Positions 1 through 8,208 of a DNA stretch of 26,707 bases are shown here, piece by piece. Every line of letters begins with the position of its first letter. Position 1 is the stretch's first letter. The notes under the pieces are model-generated. The model had not been told where the DNA came from and ran no database searches. It saw only the letters and a list, made by a program, of their open reading frames with translations. A program made the position numbers and the translations under genes. Origin of the DNA: an uncultured Synechococcaceae cyanobacterium (GTDB lineage: Bacteria > Cyanobacteriota > Cyanobacteriia > PCC-6307 > Cyanobiaceae); NCBI GenBank assembly GCA_902538695.1, contig CACBGC010000007.1:1-26707 (forward strand). The letters run 5' to 3'.

Positions 1-441
1 ATTCAAACAATAGGAAGAGCTGCCAGACATGTTGAAGGTGTTGCCTTGCTTTATGCAGATAACTTCACAGATTCAATGAAAAGAGCAATATCTGAAACTG
101 ATAGAAGAAGAACTATTCAAAAAAAATATAACCAAGTCAATGGTATTACTCCAAAACCTGCAGGCAAAAAAATAGAAAATTCAATATTATCTTTTCTAGA
201 ACTTTCCAGAAAACTTGATGCTGGTGGTTTATCTAAAGATTTAATAAATATAGTTAATAACAAAACTGATGCAATTCTCAGTTCCAGTGATAATCAATGT
301 TTGCTCGAAGAATTGCCTGACTTAATAGAAAAGTTAGAAATTAAAATGAAAGACGCTGCAAAAGAGTTAAATTTTGAAGAAGCAGCAAATTTGAGGGATA
401 GAATCAAAAAATTAAGACAAAAATTGGCAAGAAATAATTAA
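1..441 (+). CDS. uvrB: UvrABC excision nuclease subunit B, C-terminal part (5' end outside window)
   Basis: UvrB is the damage-verifying helicase-like subunit of nucleotide excision repair; it is loaded by UvrA and recruits UvrC. The reading frame is open from base 1. It begins with IQTIGRAARH, the end of helicase motif VI of UvrB, followed by the family-typical stretch ADNFTDSMKRAISETDRRR. The C-terminal UVR domain is visible at the end (LIEKLEIKMKDAAKELNFEE, then AANLRDRI), the coiled hairpin that contacts UvrC. About 146 residues are present, so roughly three quarters of the protein lies upstream. The family usually has Asn after GRAAR; here it is His. The gene converges on lysC with a 7-base gap and no room for a separate terminator. 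The identification is firm. Confidence 0.96.
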   Translation: MQTIGRAARHVEGVALLYADNFTDSMKRAISETDRRRTIQKKYNQVNGITPKPAGKKIENSILSFLELSRKLDAGGLSKDLINIVNNKTDAILSSSDNQCLLEELPDLIEKLEIKMKDAAKELNFEEAANLRDRIKKLRQKLARNN

Positions 442-448
442 AAAGAAC

Positions 449-2209
449 TTATTTTTCTAATTCGAAATGATTATGAATCGCATTAACTGCTTTGTCACAA
501 TCTTTTTCTAAGACAATACATGAAGTCCTAATTTCACTCGTGGCGATCATTTCAATATTGATACTTTGGTCAGCCAATGCTCTAAATATTTTTCCAGCCG
601 TTCCAACCTTAAATGCCATTCCCGCTCCTACAGTACTTACTTTTGCTATAGCAGGGCCATCTTCAATGTATGATCCGGGTAATTTTTTTGTTAAGGCCTC
701 AAAAACTAAGTTTGCTTTTTCTCTATCTTGTTTATTCATTGTAAGACTAATATCCTTAGTTTTTAAAGTGGAAATTCTTTCAGACTGAACAATAGTATCG
801 ATAAGTAAATTATTTTCAGCTAATGCTAAACATATCGATGCTGCTACACCTGGACGATCAGGCAGTTTTCGAAAGCTTACCTGAACTTGGTTTTTATCTA
901 ATGCAATTCCTCTTACTTCAGGTTGATCTTGTTTTTCATTTATTGGATTAACAAATATTTGTGTGTCAGATAACTTAAATTTCTCAGCAACAAATCTAAT
1001 AGCTTTTGGTATATTATTAATTTCAATTACACAGCTGACTTTAATTTCACTAGTAGCTATTAACCTAACGTTTATATTCGCTTGAGATAAAGTATCAAAT
1101 AAATCAGCTGAAACACTAGGTCTGCCCATAATGCCTGCTCCTTGAATACTTAATTTTGTCATGTTGGTTTTTAAGTTAAATTCTCCCCCTAATTGACTAG
1201 TTATAAGTTCACATTGTTCTGCAGTCTTTTGTACTTCTAATTCACCAACAGTAAATGTAATATCGTTTTTATTTCCATCATTTGTCGCTTGTATTATTAA
1301 ATCTACGTTAATACTTGCTTCTGAAAGTTTTTCAAATATTTGCGCAGCAATCCCAGGCCTATCAGGAATATTTGAGAGACTGAATACTGCTTGGTTTTCT
1401 AATACTTCAAGACTATTGACTGTTTTTGTTAATTCTAAGCTTCCTCTTTTTAGCGGGAGAGGTTGGATTTGACTTTCTAGGAGAGTCCCACTGGAGTCAC
1501 TTTGGCTTGATTTGACACATAATTTAATTCCATAATTGCGAGCAATTTCTACTGCTCTTGGATGCAGAACTGAAGCACCGACGCTTGCAAGTTCAAGCAT
1601 TTCCTCGCAGCTAATTTCATCTAAGAGTTTTGCATTAGGAACAATCCTTGGATCAGTAGTAAGAACCCCTGGAACGTCTGTATAAATTTCGCAAGTCTCA
1701 GCTCCTAAAGCTGTTGATAAAGCTACCGCGGAAGTATCTGAACCACCTCTACCCAAAGTTGTAATTTCCATTGAACCCGTATGGCTTAATGTTGTTCCTT
1801 GAAATCCAGCTACGACAACTACAAAACCCTGATTTAAATAATTTTGGATCCTTTCTGTTTTAACATCCAGAATTCTCGCTTTACCATGAATTGATTCAGT
1901 AATAATTCCAACCTGGCTACCAGTCATTGAAATTGCAGGTATTCCGTATTCGTTTAATGCCATTGAGAGAAGAGCTATCGTTACTTGTTCTCCAGTTGAG
2001 AGAAGCATATCCAATTCTCTTCGATTAGGATTTTTACTAATTGATTCCGCTAAAGAATTTAAATCATCTGTAGTTTGCCCCATCGCAGAGACAACTACGA
2101 CAATTTCATTCCCTGCTTCTTTACTTTGACAAATGCTACTTGCAATATTTTTAATTTTTTTAATATCACCGACAGAAGTACCGCCAAATTTTTTTACTAG
2201 TAAAGCCAT
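449..2209 (-). CDS. lysC: Aspartate kinase with four ACT domains
   Basis: Phosphorylates L-aspartate, the first step towards lysine, threonine and methionine. The 586-residue protein opens with the kinase signature KKFGGTSVG (residues 6-14), followed by VVVVSAMGQTTDDL (37-50), GRGGSDTSA (153-161) and the aspartate-binding region to about 230. The C-terminal half holds four ACT modules, roughly 271-345, 351-425, 440-512 and 520-586. Modules 2 and 4 share the near-repeat IATSEI(K/R)xSC at about 384 and 555, which points to internal duplication. E. coli-type enzymes have two ACT domains; the four-ACT form is known from cyanobacteria and some other bacteria and fits concerted feedback by lysine and threonine (family knowledge, not shown here). 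The start is ATG. holA lies 39 bases upstream on the same strand, so the two may be co-transcribed. Confidence 0.97.
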   Translation of the reverse strand: MALLVKKFGGTSVGDIKKIKNIASSICQSKEAGNEIVVVVSAMGQTTDDLNSLAESISKNPNRRELDMLLSTGEQVTIALLSMALNEYGIPAISMTGSQVGIITESIHGKARILDVKTERIQNYLNQGFVVVVAGFQGTTLSHTGSMEITTLGRGGSDTSAVALSTALGAETCEIYTDVPGVLTTDPRIVPNAKLLDEISCEEMLELASVGASVLHPRAVEIARNYGIKLCVKSSQSDSSGTLLESQIQPLPLKRGSLELTKTVNSLEVLENQAVFSLSNIPDRPGIAAQIFEKLSEASINVDLIIQATNDGNKNDITFTVGELEVQKTAEQCELITSQLGGEFNLKTNMTKLSIQGAGIMGRPSVSADLFDTLSQANINVRLIATSEIKVSCVIEINNIPKAIRFVAEKFKLSDTQIFVNPINEKQDQPEVRGIALDKNQVQVSFRKLPDRPGVAASICLALAENNLLIDTIVQSERISTLKTKDISLTMNKQDREKANLVFEALTKKLPGSYIEDGPAIAKVSTVGAGMAFKVGTAGKIFRALADQSINIEMIATSEIRTSCIVLEKDCDKAVNAIHNHFELEK

Positions 2210-2248
2210 ATTTAAATGATAATGTAAATTCTTAAACTTATAATTTGG

Positions 2249-3251
2249 TTAACTTAAATTAATTAATTTCTCTGTAAAAACATTTATAGGATTATTACCT
2301 TGTTTTAGTAATGATTCAATATCTATTAAGTTACTAATTAAATTAATTAAATATTCTTTAGATACATTTTTGACTTTTTTTCGAATAAAAAAAATTCTTT
2401 TTGGATTAGAAATGCCTGCAAGATTACAAATCTTTTCTGAATTATCGTTACCTGAATTAACTGCTAGTTTTATAATGGTATGAATTCTTATTTGACTAAT
2501 TAAACCTGCATTTAGTCTTAAAGCAGGTTCTCCTTTCTGTAAAGAATAATTTATTTCAATGAGGCTTTCATTAATATTTTTTTGTAAGAGAAGATCAATG
2601 ATTTTGAAAATATTGGATTGATGATCACTAAATATTTTTTTTACATCAATACTTTTAAGAAAAAGTTGTGAATTCGAATCACTTGATACTGCAGAGAGGT
2701 ATGTTTTAGCTTTGGCTAATTCATTTATTAGTTTATAGCTGTCATTACCAACTGAATCAATAATTAATTCAGCTGCATTTTTATCAATTTTGATATTCAT
2801 TTCATTGGCAGCATCTTCTAAAAATCTTTTTTTGGCCCTCATAGTCCCAGATTTCTGGTAAAGAAAATGATTTTTCTTTGGCTAAATTATTTTTGATAAG
2901 TTTTTGTAAAAATTTAGTACTCTTTAGTCTTGAGTCTGGTTTTTTTGTATTTTGCAAAATGAAATAAGTATTTTGAGGTATATTGTCATGAATTTTTTCA
3001 AATTTATTTCTTAGATTTTCATTTTTGGCAGTAAAAATGGGATTATTTTTCAATGTAACTATTCTGTATCCATCTCCAAAAGGAGGTGTAAGAACTTCAT
3101 CAAAAGCTTTATTGACTTGCTCATCATCATCTCCATTTAAATTAGTTACGTTTATTTGTTTCCATTCTTTGGATACTTCCTTATCAATTAATTTTTGAAT
3201 AAATGTATTTTGAGCATTTAGATCATTACCCCATAATATTTGTATTGGCAT
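2249..3251 (-). CDS. holA: DNA polymerase III delta subunit, reading frame interrupted by a frameshift
   Basis: Delta is the clamp-loader subunit that opens the beta clamp. The gene appears as two overlapping frames. The upstream piece (2802-3251, 149 codons, ATG at 3251) starts MPIQILWGNDLNAQNTFIQK and holds the N-terminal RecA-like domain. The downstream piece (2249-2842, 197 codons) holds the middle and C-terminal collar domains, including SVGNDSYKLINELAKAKTYL, typical of delta. The break is at seven A on the coding strand (2827-2833). Removing one A joins ...DYEGQK to RFLEDAANEMN and gives one protein of 333 residues, a normal length for delta. The subunit is essential in bacteria, so a sequencing error, a recent indel, or rescue by polymerase slippage on the A run are all more likely than loss. 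Assignment rests on domain character and moderate motif similarity. It is divergent from cobH and upstream of lysC. Confidence 0.85.
2827..2833 (-). other. A7 homopolymer at the holA frameshift
   Basis: The coding strand reads GGCC, seven A, then GATTTTT. With seven A the upstream frame ends 24 bases later at the stop 2802-2804. With six A the two holA frames fuse. A -1 ribosomal shift on the dnaX-like heptamer A AAA AAG would enter the third frame and meet TAG after two codons, so it would not restore the protein. Loss of one A from the transcript, or a +1 shift, would. Confidence 0.8.
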
Positions 3252-3309
3252 AATAGCTCAATAAAAACCATATATTAACTATGATTACTTCTAACACAAA
3301 TTAAATTTA

Positions 3310-3933
3310 ATGGTAATAGATCATCCAATTTTTTTGGAAAGCATCAGATTCATAAGATCTCGTTTAGTAGCCAATGATCTAAATTATTTGGAAAAAAAAG
3401 TATTAGAGAGATTAGTCCATACTTCAGGAGATTTTACAGTTCAAAATCTTGTAAATTTTAGTGAAGGTGCTTGTGAAAAGGGTCTTCAGGCGCTTAAAAA
3501 TGGTGCTCCTATTTTAACTGATACCGATATGGCAGCAGCAGCAATAAAATCCATGGCAGAAAATACAACTAGTAATAAAGTATTCACCGCTAGAATGTGG
3601 TTTGGAAAAAATAATCATACAAACTTAACTAAAACTGCATATGGCTTAAGTGAAGGTTGGAAGGAGTTATCCGCAATAAATTCTGGAAGCAAATCTCCTA
3701 TTGTAGTTATTGGCAGTTCGCCTACAGCGTTAACTTATTTAATTGATATTTTAGAAAATGCAAAAGATTTACCTAGTTTAATTATCGGAATGCCTGTTGG
3801 ATTTATTGGTGTGGAGAATAGCAAAAAAAAACTGATTTCCACCGATCTTCCTAGAATTGTTTTGAATTCAACTAGAGGAGGTGCTGCCATGGCAGCTGCT
3901 GCGGTTAACGCCTTATTGAGGGAAACAATTTAA
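3310..3933 (+). CDS. cobH: Precorrin-8X methylmutase (cobalamin ring synthesis)
   Basis: Moves a methyl group from C-11 to C-12 of the corrin ring to give hydrogenobyrinate or cobyrinate in B12 synthesis (CobH/CbiC family). The 207-residue protein shows the family landmarks: ERLVHTSGD with His37 as the likely catalytic residue, GAPILTDTDMAAAAI (about 65-79), GSSPTAL (about 136-142), GMPVGFIGVENSKKKL (about 160-175) and the C-terminal TRGGAAMAAAAVNALL. Length is normal. The ATG at 3310 follows an AT-rich leader with no clear Shine-Dalgarno sequence. It stands alone, divergent from holA (58-base gap) and convergent with mutS. Other corrin genes are not nearby, which is usual for dispersed cyanobacterial B12 genes. 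Whether the aerobic or anaerobic intermediate is used cannot be read from this gene alone; cyanobacteria usually follow the early-cobalt route. Confidence 0.95.
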   Translation: MVIDHPIFLESIRFIRSRLVANDLNYLEKKVLERLVHTSGDFTVQNLVNFSEGACEKGLQALKNGAPILTDTDMAAAAIKSMAENTTSNKVFTARMWFGKNNHTNLTKTAYGLSEGWKELSAINSGSKSPIVVIGSSPTALTYLIDILENAKDLPSLIIGMPVGFIGVENSKKKLISTDLPRIVLNSTRGGAAMAAAAVNALLRETI

Positions 3934-3943
3934 AAAGTATTTA

Positions 3944-3961
3944 TTTGATAAAAATATCAAA
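3944..3961. terminator. Short AT-rich stem-loop between cobH and mutS
   Basis: A perfect inverted repeat, TTTGATA-AAAA-TATCAAA, lies between the convergent cobH and mutS stops. It could act as a weak bidirectional terminator. The stem has one G-C pair and no clean U tract follows directly on either strand, so this is tentative. Confidence 0.3.
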
Positions 3962-3964
3962 AAT

Positions 3965-6706
3965 TTACTCAATATCATAATTTAATTTGTTGTTTTCTTC
4001 TAAAGAATTTAAAACTGATTTTGCTTTTTCTATAACTTCTTTTGGAACTCCTGCTAATTTAGCTGCTTCTATGCCATAGCTTTTGTTTGAACCCCCTTTA
4101 ACAATTCTGTGGCTAAAGATTAGCTGATCGTTATTTTGTTCTACTAAAACTTGAAAATTTTGTATATTCTTATTTGAATTTTTTAAATAATTCAGCTCAT
4201 GATAGTGCGTAGCAAAAATAGTATTACATTGAATTTTTTTTGCAAGATATTCACTTACTGACCAAGCTATTGAAAGTCCATCAAAAGTAGATGTCCCTCT
4301 GCCTATCTCATCAAGTAAAACTAGTGAGCTAGAAGTTGCCTGATTTAGAATTGATGCAGTTTCAGACATTTCTACCATAAATGTGGATTGTCCAGATGAT
4401 TGATCATCAACTGCCCCAATTCTTGTGAAAATCCTATCTGCAATCTTGATTTCAGCATTACTAGCAGGAACAAAGCTACCAATTTGTGTGAGAATTTGTA
4501 TTAAACCAAGTTGTCTTATAAAGCAACTTTTTCCGCTTGCATTGGGACCTGTTAATATAATTAATTTTTGATTATCCTCAAAAGAGATATCGTTTGCTAC
4601 AAACTTTTTATCACTTAACAATTGCTCTACAATTGGATTTCTTCCTGCGATAATTTTTGTACTATTTTTTGTCATTGAATCATTTATTGGTATTAATGAA
4701 GGTTTTATAAAATTATTTTCTACTGCAGTAATTGATAAACCAAGTAGTGCATCAAGAGATGCTATGGATTTTGCAATTGATCTTATTTGTTTTGTTTTTT
4801 CAGCAACTATATTTCTTAATTCGCAGAAAATTTCATATTCTTTTGATGAAGCTCTACTTTTTATTTGGAAAATCTTATTTTCTTTATTTTTAATTTCTGA
4901 AGTGATATATCTTTCTTCATTAGTAAGTGTTTGCCTTTTGATCCAATGTTGTGGAGCTAAATTAACTTTTGACTTATTTATAGAAATGTAATAACCAAAA
5001 TTTTTATGAAATTGAATTTTTAGGTTTGAAATCTTGCTAATTTTTCTTTCCTTTGATTCTTCTTTATTTAGCCACTCAGAGTAATCATCCATTAAATTTC
5101 GTAAACCATCTAATATATTGTCAACACCATCGTGGATCATGCCTCCTTCACTAATATTTAGAGGAGGATTTTCTACTAGTTTAAAGCTTATAGTATCAGC
5201 TAATTCTAAGAGTCCTTCATCAATATTTTTTAATTGATTAGTCCAATCTGGGAGATTATATTTAAATAATTCAATTATGGATTTTAGTCTAGGCAATTTT
5301 TTTAAACCTTCAGCTATTGCAATTAAGTCTCTGGGACTTGCATGACCTGCACAAGCTCTACCTGCAAGTCTTTCTAAATCCCCCATTGCTCTAAGTAAAT
5401 TTTGGGTATCTGTACGTAATTGTTTAGATTCAAGAAAGTTTGTAATTATATTTTGTCTTTTATAAATTTCATTAACGTTTAATAGTGGTGAATCTATCCA
5501 CCTTCTTAAACACCTTGCACCCATGCAGGTATAAGTCCTATCAATACTCCATAGTAGCGAACCTACATAATTGTTTTCTCGTTGCGTATTTTTGATTTCT
5601 AAGTTTTTTTGAGTTTGATAATCAATAATTAATTTGTTGTGACCATATTGGATTTGTGGAAAGTCTAATGAGATTTTTAAAGAAGAATCTTTATCTAAAT
5701 TTGAAGGATTAATTTTTTCTAAATAATTTAATAAACCTCCAAGTGATCTAGTTGCATTATTTAAATTTTTAAGTCCTATTCCCTCTAGGTTTGCAATTTG
5801 GAAATAATTTTTTATTAGATAATTTGCTTCATTAATTCCAAAATTAGTCTCTTGAGAAACAGTATATGTAATTTGACTATTTCCTTTAATTAATAAATCT
5901 CTTACTGCATTGCTTCCTACAATGATTTCTGAAGAATCTAATTTAATAATTTCATCAAATAGTTTTGACAGAGATTGGCCTTCTAAAGTTATTAATTCTC
6001 CTGTGCTCACATCAGCTTTTGATATACCCCATTCATAAGATTCATCTGAGTTTTCTTCTGATAAGTAAATAGCAGTAATCCAATTATTTTTCTTTGCTAT
6101 CAACATCCCCTCTTCAATTACAGTTCCAGGAGTAATTATTCTTGTTATTCCTCTTTTAATTGGAGTCCCATAATTTCCAGAACTTTTTTCTAATTGATCG
6201 CATATAACTACAGAATAATTTTTTTTAATTAAATCAGCACAGTATCTCTCCATTGCATGATGGGGAACCCCTGCCATAGGGATCTTACCAATCTCTTTGC
6301 CAGCATCTTTACTGGTAAGGGTTATTTCTAAAAGGTTAGATATTAATACAGCGTCCTCAAAAAAACATTCAAAAAAATCTCCTAATCTATAAAGTAATAA
6401 CCTATCTTTATTTTCTTCTTTTAGAGTGACATAATGCTTCATTACAGGAGTTAATTTCAGTTTTGAAACTGTTTTATAGCTATAAGATTCTTCATTGATG
6501 CAAACATTTTTGTTATTTGAAATTAAATCAGTCTTGAATTTATTTATTAAATTAGTTGAATTTTTTCTTTGTCTGGGTCTTTTTTGCGATTCTTTTTTTA
6601 AATCTTCCAAAGATAAATCTTCTGGAATTTTTGTTATTTCTTTTTGTTCATTATTATCATTACCAATCGCAAATAAATTTTTTTGAATTATCGTATCTTC
6701 TTGCAT
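3965..6706 (-). CDS. mutS: DNA mismatch repair protein MutS
   Basis: MutS recognises mispairs and small loops and uses ATP to signal repair. The mismatch-reading Phe-X-Glu motif is at residues 111-113 (GDFFECFFEDA). The connector, core and clamp domains follow, and the ATPase lies at the C-terminus: Walker A GPNASGKS (720-727), DDQSSGQSTFMVEM (767-780), Walker B LVLLDEIGRGTSTFDG (795-810) and ATHYHEL (832-838). The protein has 913 residues against about 850 in E. coli. The difference is an N-terminal extension of roughly 75 residues, charged and low in complexity, with a basic patch KKESQKRPRQRKNS near 37-50. The start is ATG. No in-frame Met lies close to the conserved domain start until Met89, which is in the mismatch domain itself, so the extension is probably real. 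It is a single gene, divergent from psbZ. Confidence 0.97.
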   Translation of the reverse strand: MQEDTIIQKNLFAIGNDNNEQKEITKIPEDLSLEDLKKESQKRPRQRKNSTNLINKFKTDLISNNKNVCINEESYSYKTVSKLKLTPVMKHYVTLKEENKDRLLLYRLGDFFECFFEDAVLISNLLEITLTSKDAGKEIGKIPMAGVPHHAMERYCADLIKKNYSVVICDQLEKSSGNYGTPIKRGITRIITPGTVIEEGMLIAKKNNWITAIYLSEENSDESYEWGISKADVSTGELITLEGQSLSKLFDEIIKLDSSEIIVGSNAVRDLLIKGNSQITYTVSQETNFGINEANYLIKNYFQIANLEGIGLKNLNNATRSLGGLLNYLEKINPSNLDKDSSLKISLDFPQIQYGHNKLIIDYQTQKNLEIKNTQRENNYVGSLLWSIDRTYTCMGARCLRRWIDSPLLNVNEIYKRQNIITNFLESKQLRTDTQNLLRAMGDLERLAGRACAGHASPRDLIAIAEGLKKLPRLKSIIELFKYNLPDWTNQLKNIDEGLLELADTISFKLVENPPLNISEGGMIHDGVDNILDGLRNLMDDYSEWLNKEESKERKISKISNLKIQFHKNFGYYISINKSKVNLAPQHWIKRQTLTNEERYITSEIKNKENKIFQIKSRASSKEYEIFCELRNIVAEKTKQIRSIAKSIASLDALLGLSITAVENNFIKPSLIPINDSMTKNSTKIIAGRNPIVEQLLSDKKFVANDISFEDNQKLIILTGPNASGKSCFIRQLGLIQILTQIGSFVPASNAEIKIADRIFTRIGAVDDQSSGQSTFMVEMSETASILNQATSSSLVLLDEIGRGTSTFDGLSIAWSVSEYLAKKIQCNTIFATHYHELNYLKNSNKNIQNFQVLVEQNNDQLIFSHRIVKGGSNKSYGIEAAKLAGVPKEVIEKAKSVLNSLEENNKLNYDIE

Positions 6707-6818
6707 ACTTTTTTAATTTCTAAATAGATATTAGGTAGAAATTTTTTTTTTGCACTTAAAGTGGCTAAAGTATGTAAATTTTCTCTAAAAATTATCATTT
6801 TCATGAGATTATAGTATT

Positions 6819-6824
6819 TATAAT
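6819..6824 (+). promoter_or_regulatory. Candidate -10 box of psbZ
   Basis: A perfect TATAAT lies 22 bases before the psbZ ATG and would give a very short leader. The -35 region (CATTTT at optimal spacing) is a poor match to TTGACA, which is common in marine picocyanobacteria. The rest of the 140-base mutS-psbZ gap is AT-rich with no other clear signal. Confidence 0.45.
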
Positions 6825-6846
6825 ATTCGAAACCTAAGACTGAATT

Positions 6847-7044
6847 ATGCAGGCTGTTAACTTTTTCTTCGTAAATGCTCTATTATTTGCTTCTTTAATT
6901 GCGGTAGTTGGAGTACCCGTTTTATATGTGACTCAACCTTCTACTGAAGAAGGACAGCGAGAAAGTAGGAGAAAAATTTATTCTATTGCTGCAGTTTGGG
7001 TTGTTTTGGTTTTTGTTACAGGGATAGTTTCTTCATTAGTTTGA
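6847..7044 (+). CDS. psbZ: Photosystem II core protein PsbZ (Ycf9)
   Basis: PsbZ is a small thylakoid membrane subunit at the edge of photosystem II that helps stabilise core and antenna contacts. The 65-residue protein has the expected two transmembrane helices, about residues 7-28 (FFVNALLFASLIAVVGVPVL) and 44-64 (IYSIAAVWVVLVFVTGIVSS). They are joined by a short polar loop rich in Glu and Arg (QPSTEEGQRESRRK). The pattern VGVPVLYVTQP matches the PsbZ feature of a VPV(V/L) element at the end of helix 1, and the C-terminal GIVSSLV resembles GILNSLI of other PsbZ proteins. The start is ATG. ribH follows after 49 bases on the same strand. Among bacteria this gene is diagnostic of cyanobacteria. 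Confidence 0.92.
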   Translation: MQAVNFFFVNALLFASLIAVVGVPVLYVTQPSTEEGQRESRRKIYSIAAVWVVLVFVTGIVSSLV

Positions 7045-7093
7045 ACTTAATACCTTTTCGTGAGAGTCTATTAATATATCTAAGTAAAATTTA

Positions 7094-7570
7094 ATGGCTA
7101 TTTTTGAGGGTTCTTTTACTAATGCCTCTACTTTAAAAGTTGGGATTGTAATAGCAAGATTTAATGATTTAATTACAAATAAAATTCTATCTGGTTGTCT
7201 TGATTGTTTAAAAAGACATGGTTTAGATACTTCAGAATTAAGCAATCAATTAGATATAGTTTGGGTTCCAGGTTCATTCGAATTACCAATCGCAGCTAAA
7301 ACCCTCATGAAAAAAAAGAGTTATGATGTTGTAATTGCTCTTGGGGCTGTGATCCGTGGTGAAACTTCCCACTATGATGTAGTTATATCTGAGGCGAGTA
7401 AAGGTATTTCGCAAGTTTCAAATGAAAATAATGTTCCAATTATTTTTGGAGTTTTAACTACTGATACTATGCAGCAGGCTTTAGAAAGAGCAGGAATTAA
7501 AAATAATCTTGGTTGGAATTATGCTTTACAAGCAATTGAGATGGGATCCTTAATTAAAAATTTAAATTAA
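7094..7570 (+). CDS. ribH: 6,7-dimethyl-8-ribityllumazine synthase
   Basis: Condenses 3,4-dihydroxy-2-butanone 4-phosphate with the ribitylamino-uracil to make lumazine, the penultimate step of riboflavin synthesis; it usually forms a 60-subunit or pentameric shell. The 158 residues carry the full set of conserved elements: IVIARFNDLITNKIL (18-32), VPGSFELPIAAKTL (58-71) and GAVIRGETSHYD (84-95), with His93 as the likely proton acceptor, then SNENNVPIIFGVLTTDTMQQ and the C-terminal WNYALQAIEM. Length is normal. The start is ATG at 7094; no strong Shine-Dalgarno sequence is visible in the 49-base gap after psbZ. Confidence 0.97.
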   Translation: MAIFEGSFTNASTLKVGIVIARFNDLITNKILSGCLDCLKRHGLDTSELSNQLDIVWVPGSFELPIAAKTLMKKKSYDVVIALGAVIRGETSHYDVVISEASKGISQVSNENNVPIIFGVLTTDTMQQALERAGIKNNLGWNYALQAIEMGSLIKNLN

Positions 7571-7632
7571 TTGAAAAAATTTTAATTATTTTTATCATTG
7601 ATCCCTTCTTTGAGATAAAATAAAAAAGTTAT

Positions 7633-7704
7633 GCGGATGTAGCTCAGTGGTAGAGCATCTCCTTGCCAAGGAGAATGTCGAGAGTTCGAATCTCTTCATC
7701 CGCT
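7633..7704 (+). tRNA. trnG: tRNA-Gly, anticodon GCC
   Basis: A full cloverleaf can be drawn. The acceptor stem is GCGGATG with CATCCGC (7633-7639 and 7697-7703) and the discriminator is T at 7704. The D arm is GCTC-AGTGGTA-GAGC. The anticodon stem is TCTCC/GGAGA around the loop TTGCCAA (anticodon GCC). The T arm is GAGAG-TTCGAAT-CTCTT. CCA is not encoded. It reads glycine codons GGC and GGU. It lies 62 bases after ribH and 45 before the SnoaL-like gene, same strand. Confidence 0.97.
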
Positions 7705-7749
7705 TTTAATGTTTTATCTTTTAGAATATTCTTTAAAGATAATTTCGTA

Positions 7750-8181
7750 ATGACAAGATTAATTTCTACAGAGGATTTAAAGGGATTATTTACTAAACCT
7801 TATGGCACGGATGCACCTACTAAAGAAAAATGGGCTGAATTTTATAATGAGAATGTTGTTTTTATTGACCCAACACAGGAAACAGAGGGCTTAGATTCTT
7901 ATGTTAAAGCTCAAGAAAAGTTAGTTAAAAGATGTGATGATGTTTTTTTAGAAACTCATGCTATTTCCATAACTGGGGATTGTGGATTTGTTGAATGGAC
8001 AATGGGTTTAAAAATCATGGGTAAAGAATTTATTTATCCTGGAACTACTCGTTTATCATTTGGTGAAAATGGATTAATCAAAGAGCACAGAGATTACTTT
8101 GATTTTTGCGGCCCAACTTTTGGACCAGTTCCTATTTTAGGACCTTTTATAAGATGGCTTTATAGTAAATTTGTATCCTGA
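7750..8181 (+). CDS. SnoaL/NTF2-like small protein of unknown function
   Basis: A 143-residue soluble protein with the look of the SnoaL-like or NTF2-like fold, a cone-shaped alpha+beta barrel used by ketosteroid isomerases, epoxide hydrolases and many ligand-binding proteins. Visible features are an N-terminal helix region, then WAEFYNENVVFIDPTQETEG (about 30-49), a second helix, the strand run CGFVEWTMGLKIMGKEFIYP (about 78-97), and IKEHRDYFDF (about 112-121) on the last barrel strands. A hydrophobic tail (VPILGPFIRWLY) closes it. No catalytic residue can be assigned with confidence. The frame is open further upstream to 7663, but that would overlap the tRNA; the ATG at 7750 begins MTRLISTEDLKGLF and is preferred. 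It may be transcribed through from the tRNA. It converges on the GNAT gene. Confidence 0.8.
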   Translation: MTRLISTEDLKGLFTKPYGTDAPTKEKWAEFYNENVVFIDPTQETEGLDSYVKAQEKLVKRCDDVFLETHAISITGDCGFVEWTMGLKIMGKEFIYPGTTRLSFGENGLIKEHRDYFDFCGPTFGPVPILGPFIRWLYSKFVS

Positions 8182-8205
8182 TTTTGTTTTCTTTAGAAAC
8201 AGAAT
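8181..8205. terminator. Stem-loop between the SnoaL-like and GNAT genes
   Basis: ATTTTGTTT and AAACAGAAT pair over nine positions (one G-U in the plus-strand RNA) around a 7-base loop, starting at the last base of the stop codon of the upstream gene. It sits between two convergent stops and may end transcription for the plus strand. The following sequence is only moderately T-rich. Confidence 0.4.
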
Positions 8206-8208
8206 GTC

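Noticed and set aside
492..788. Open frame of 98 codons on the plus strand inside lysC, and similar frames inside mutS, secA, gyrB, mgtE, ahcY and mreB
   Set aside because: They lie antisense or out of frame within well-identified genes, have no recognisable domains and no start signals; they are shadows of the real coding sequence.
2827..2834. A AAA AAG slippery heptamer in holA as a programmed -1 ribosomal frameshift, as in dnaX
   Set aside because: A -1 shift here reads GAT TTT TAG and stops at once; it does not enter the frame of the C-terminal half, which needs +1 or loss of one A.
7663..7749. Longer N-terminus of the SnoaL-like gene
   Set aside because: The frame is open, but the first 42 bases lie inside the tRNA-Gly gene and the added residues look like translated tRNA and spacer sequence.
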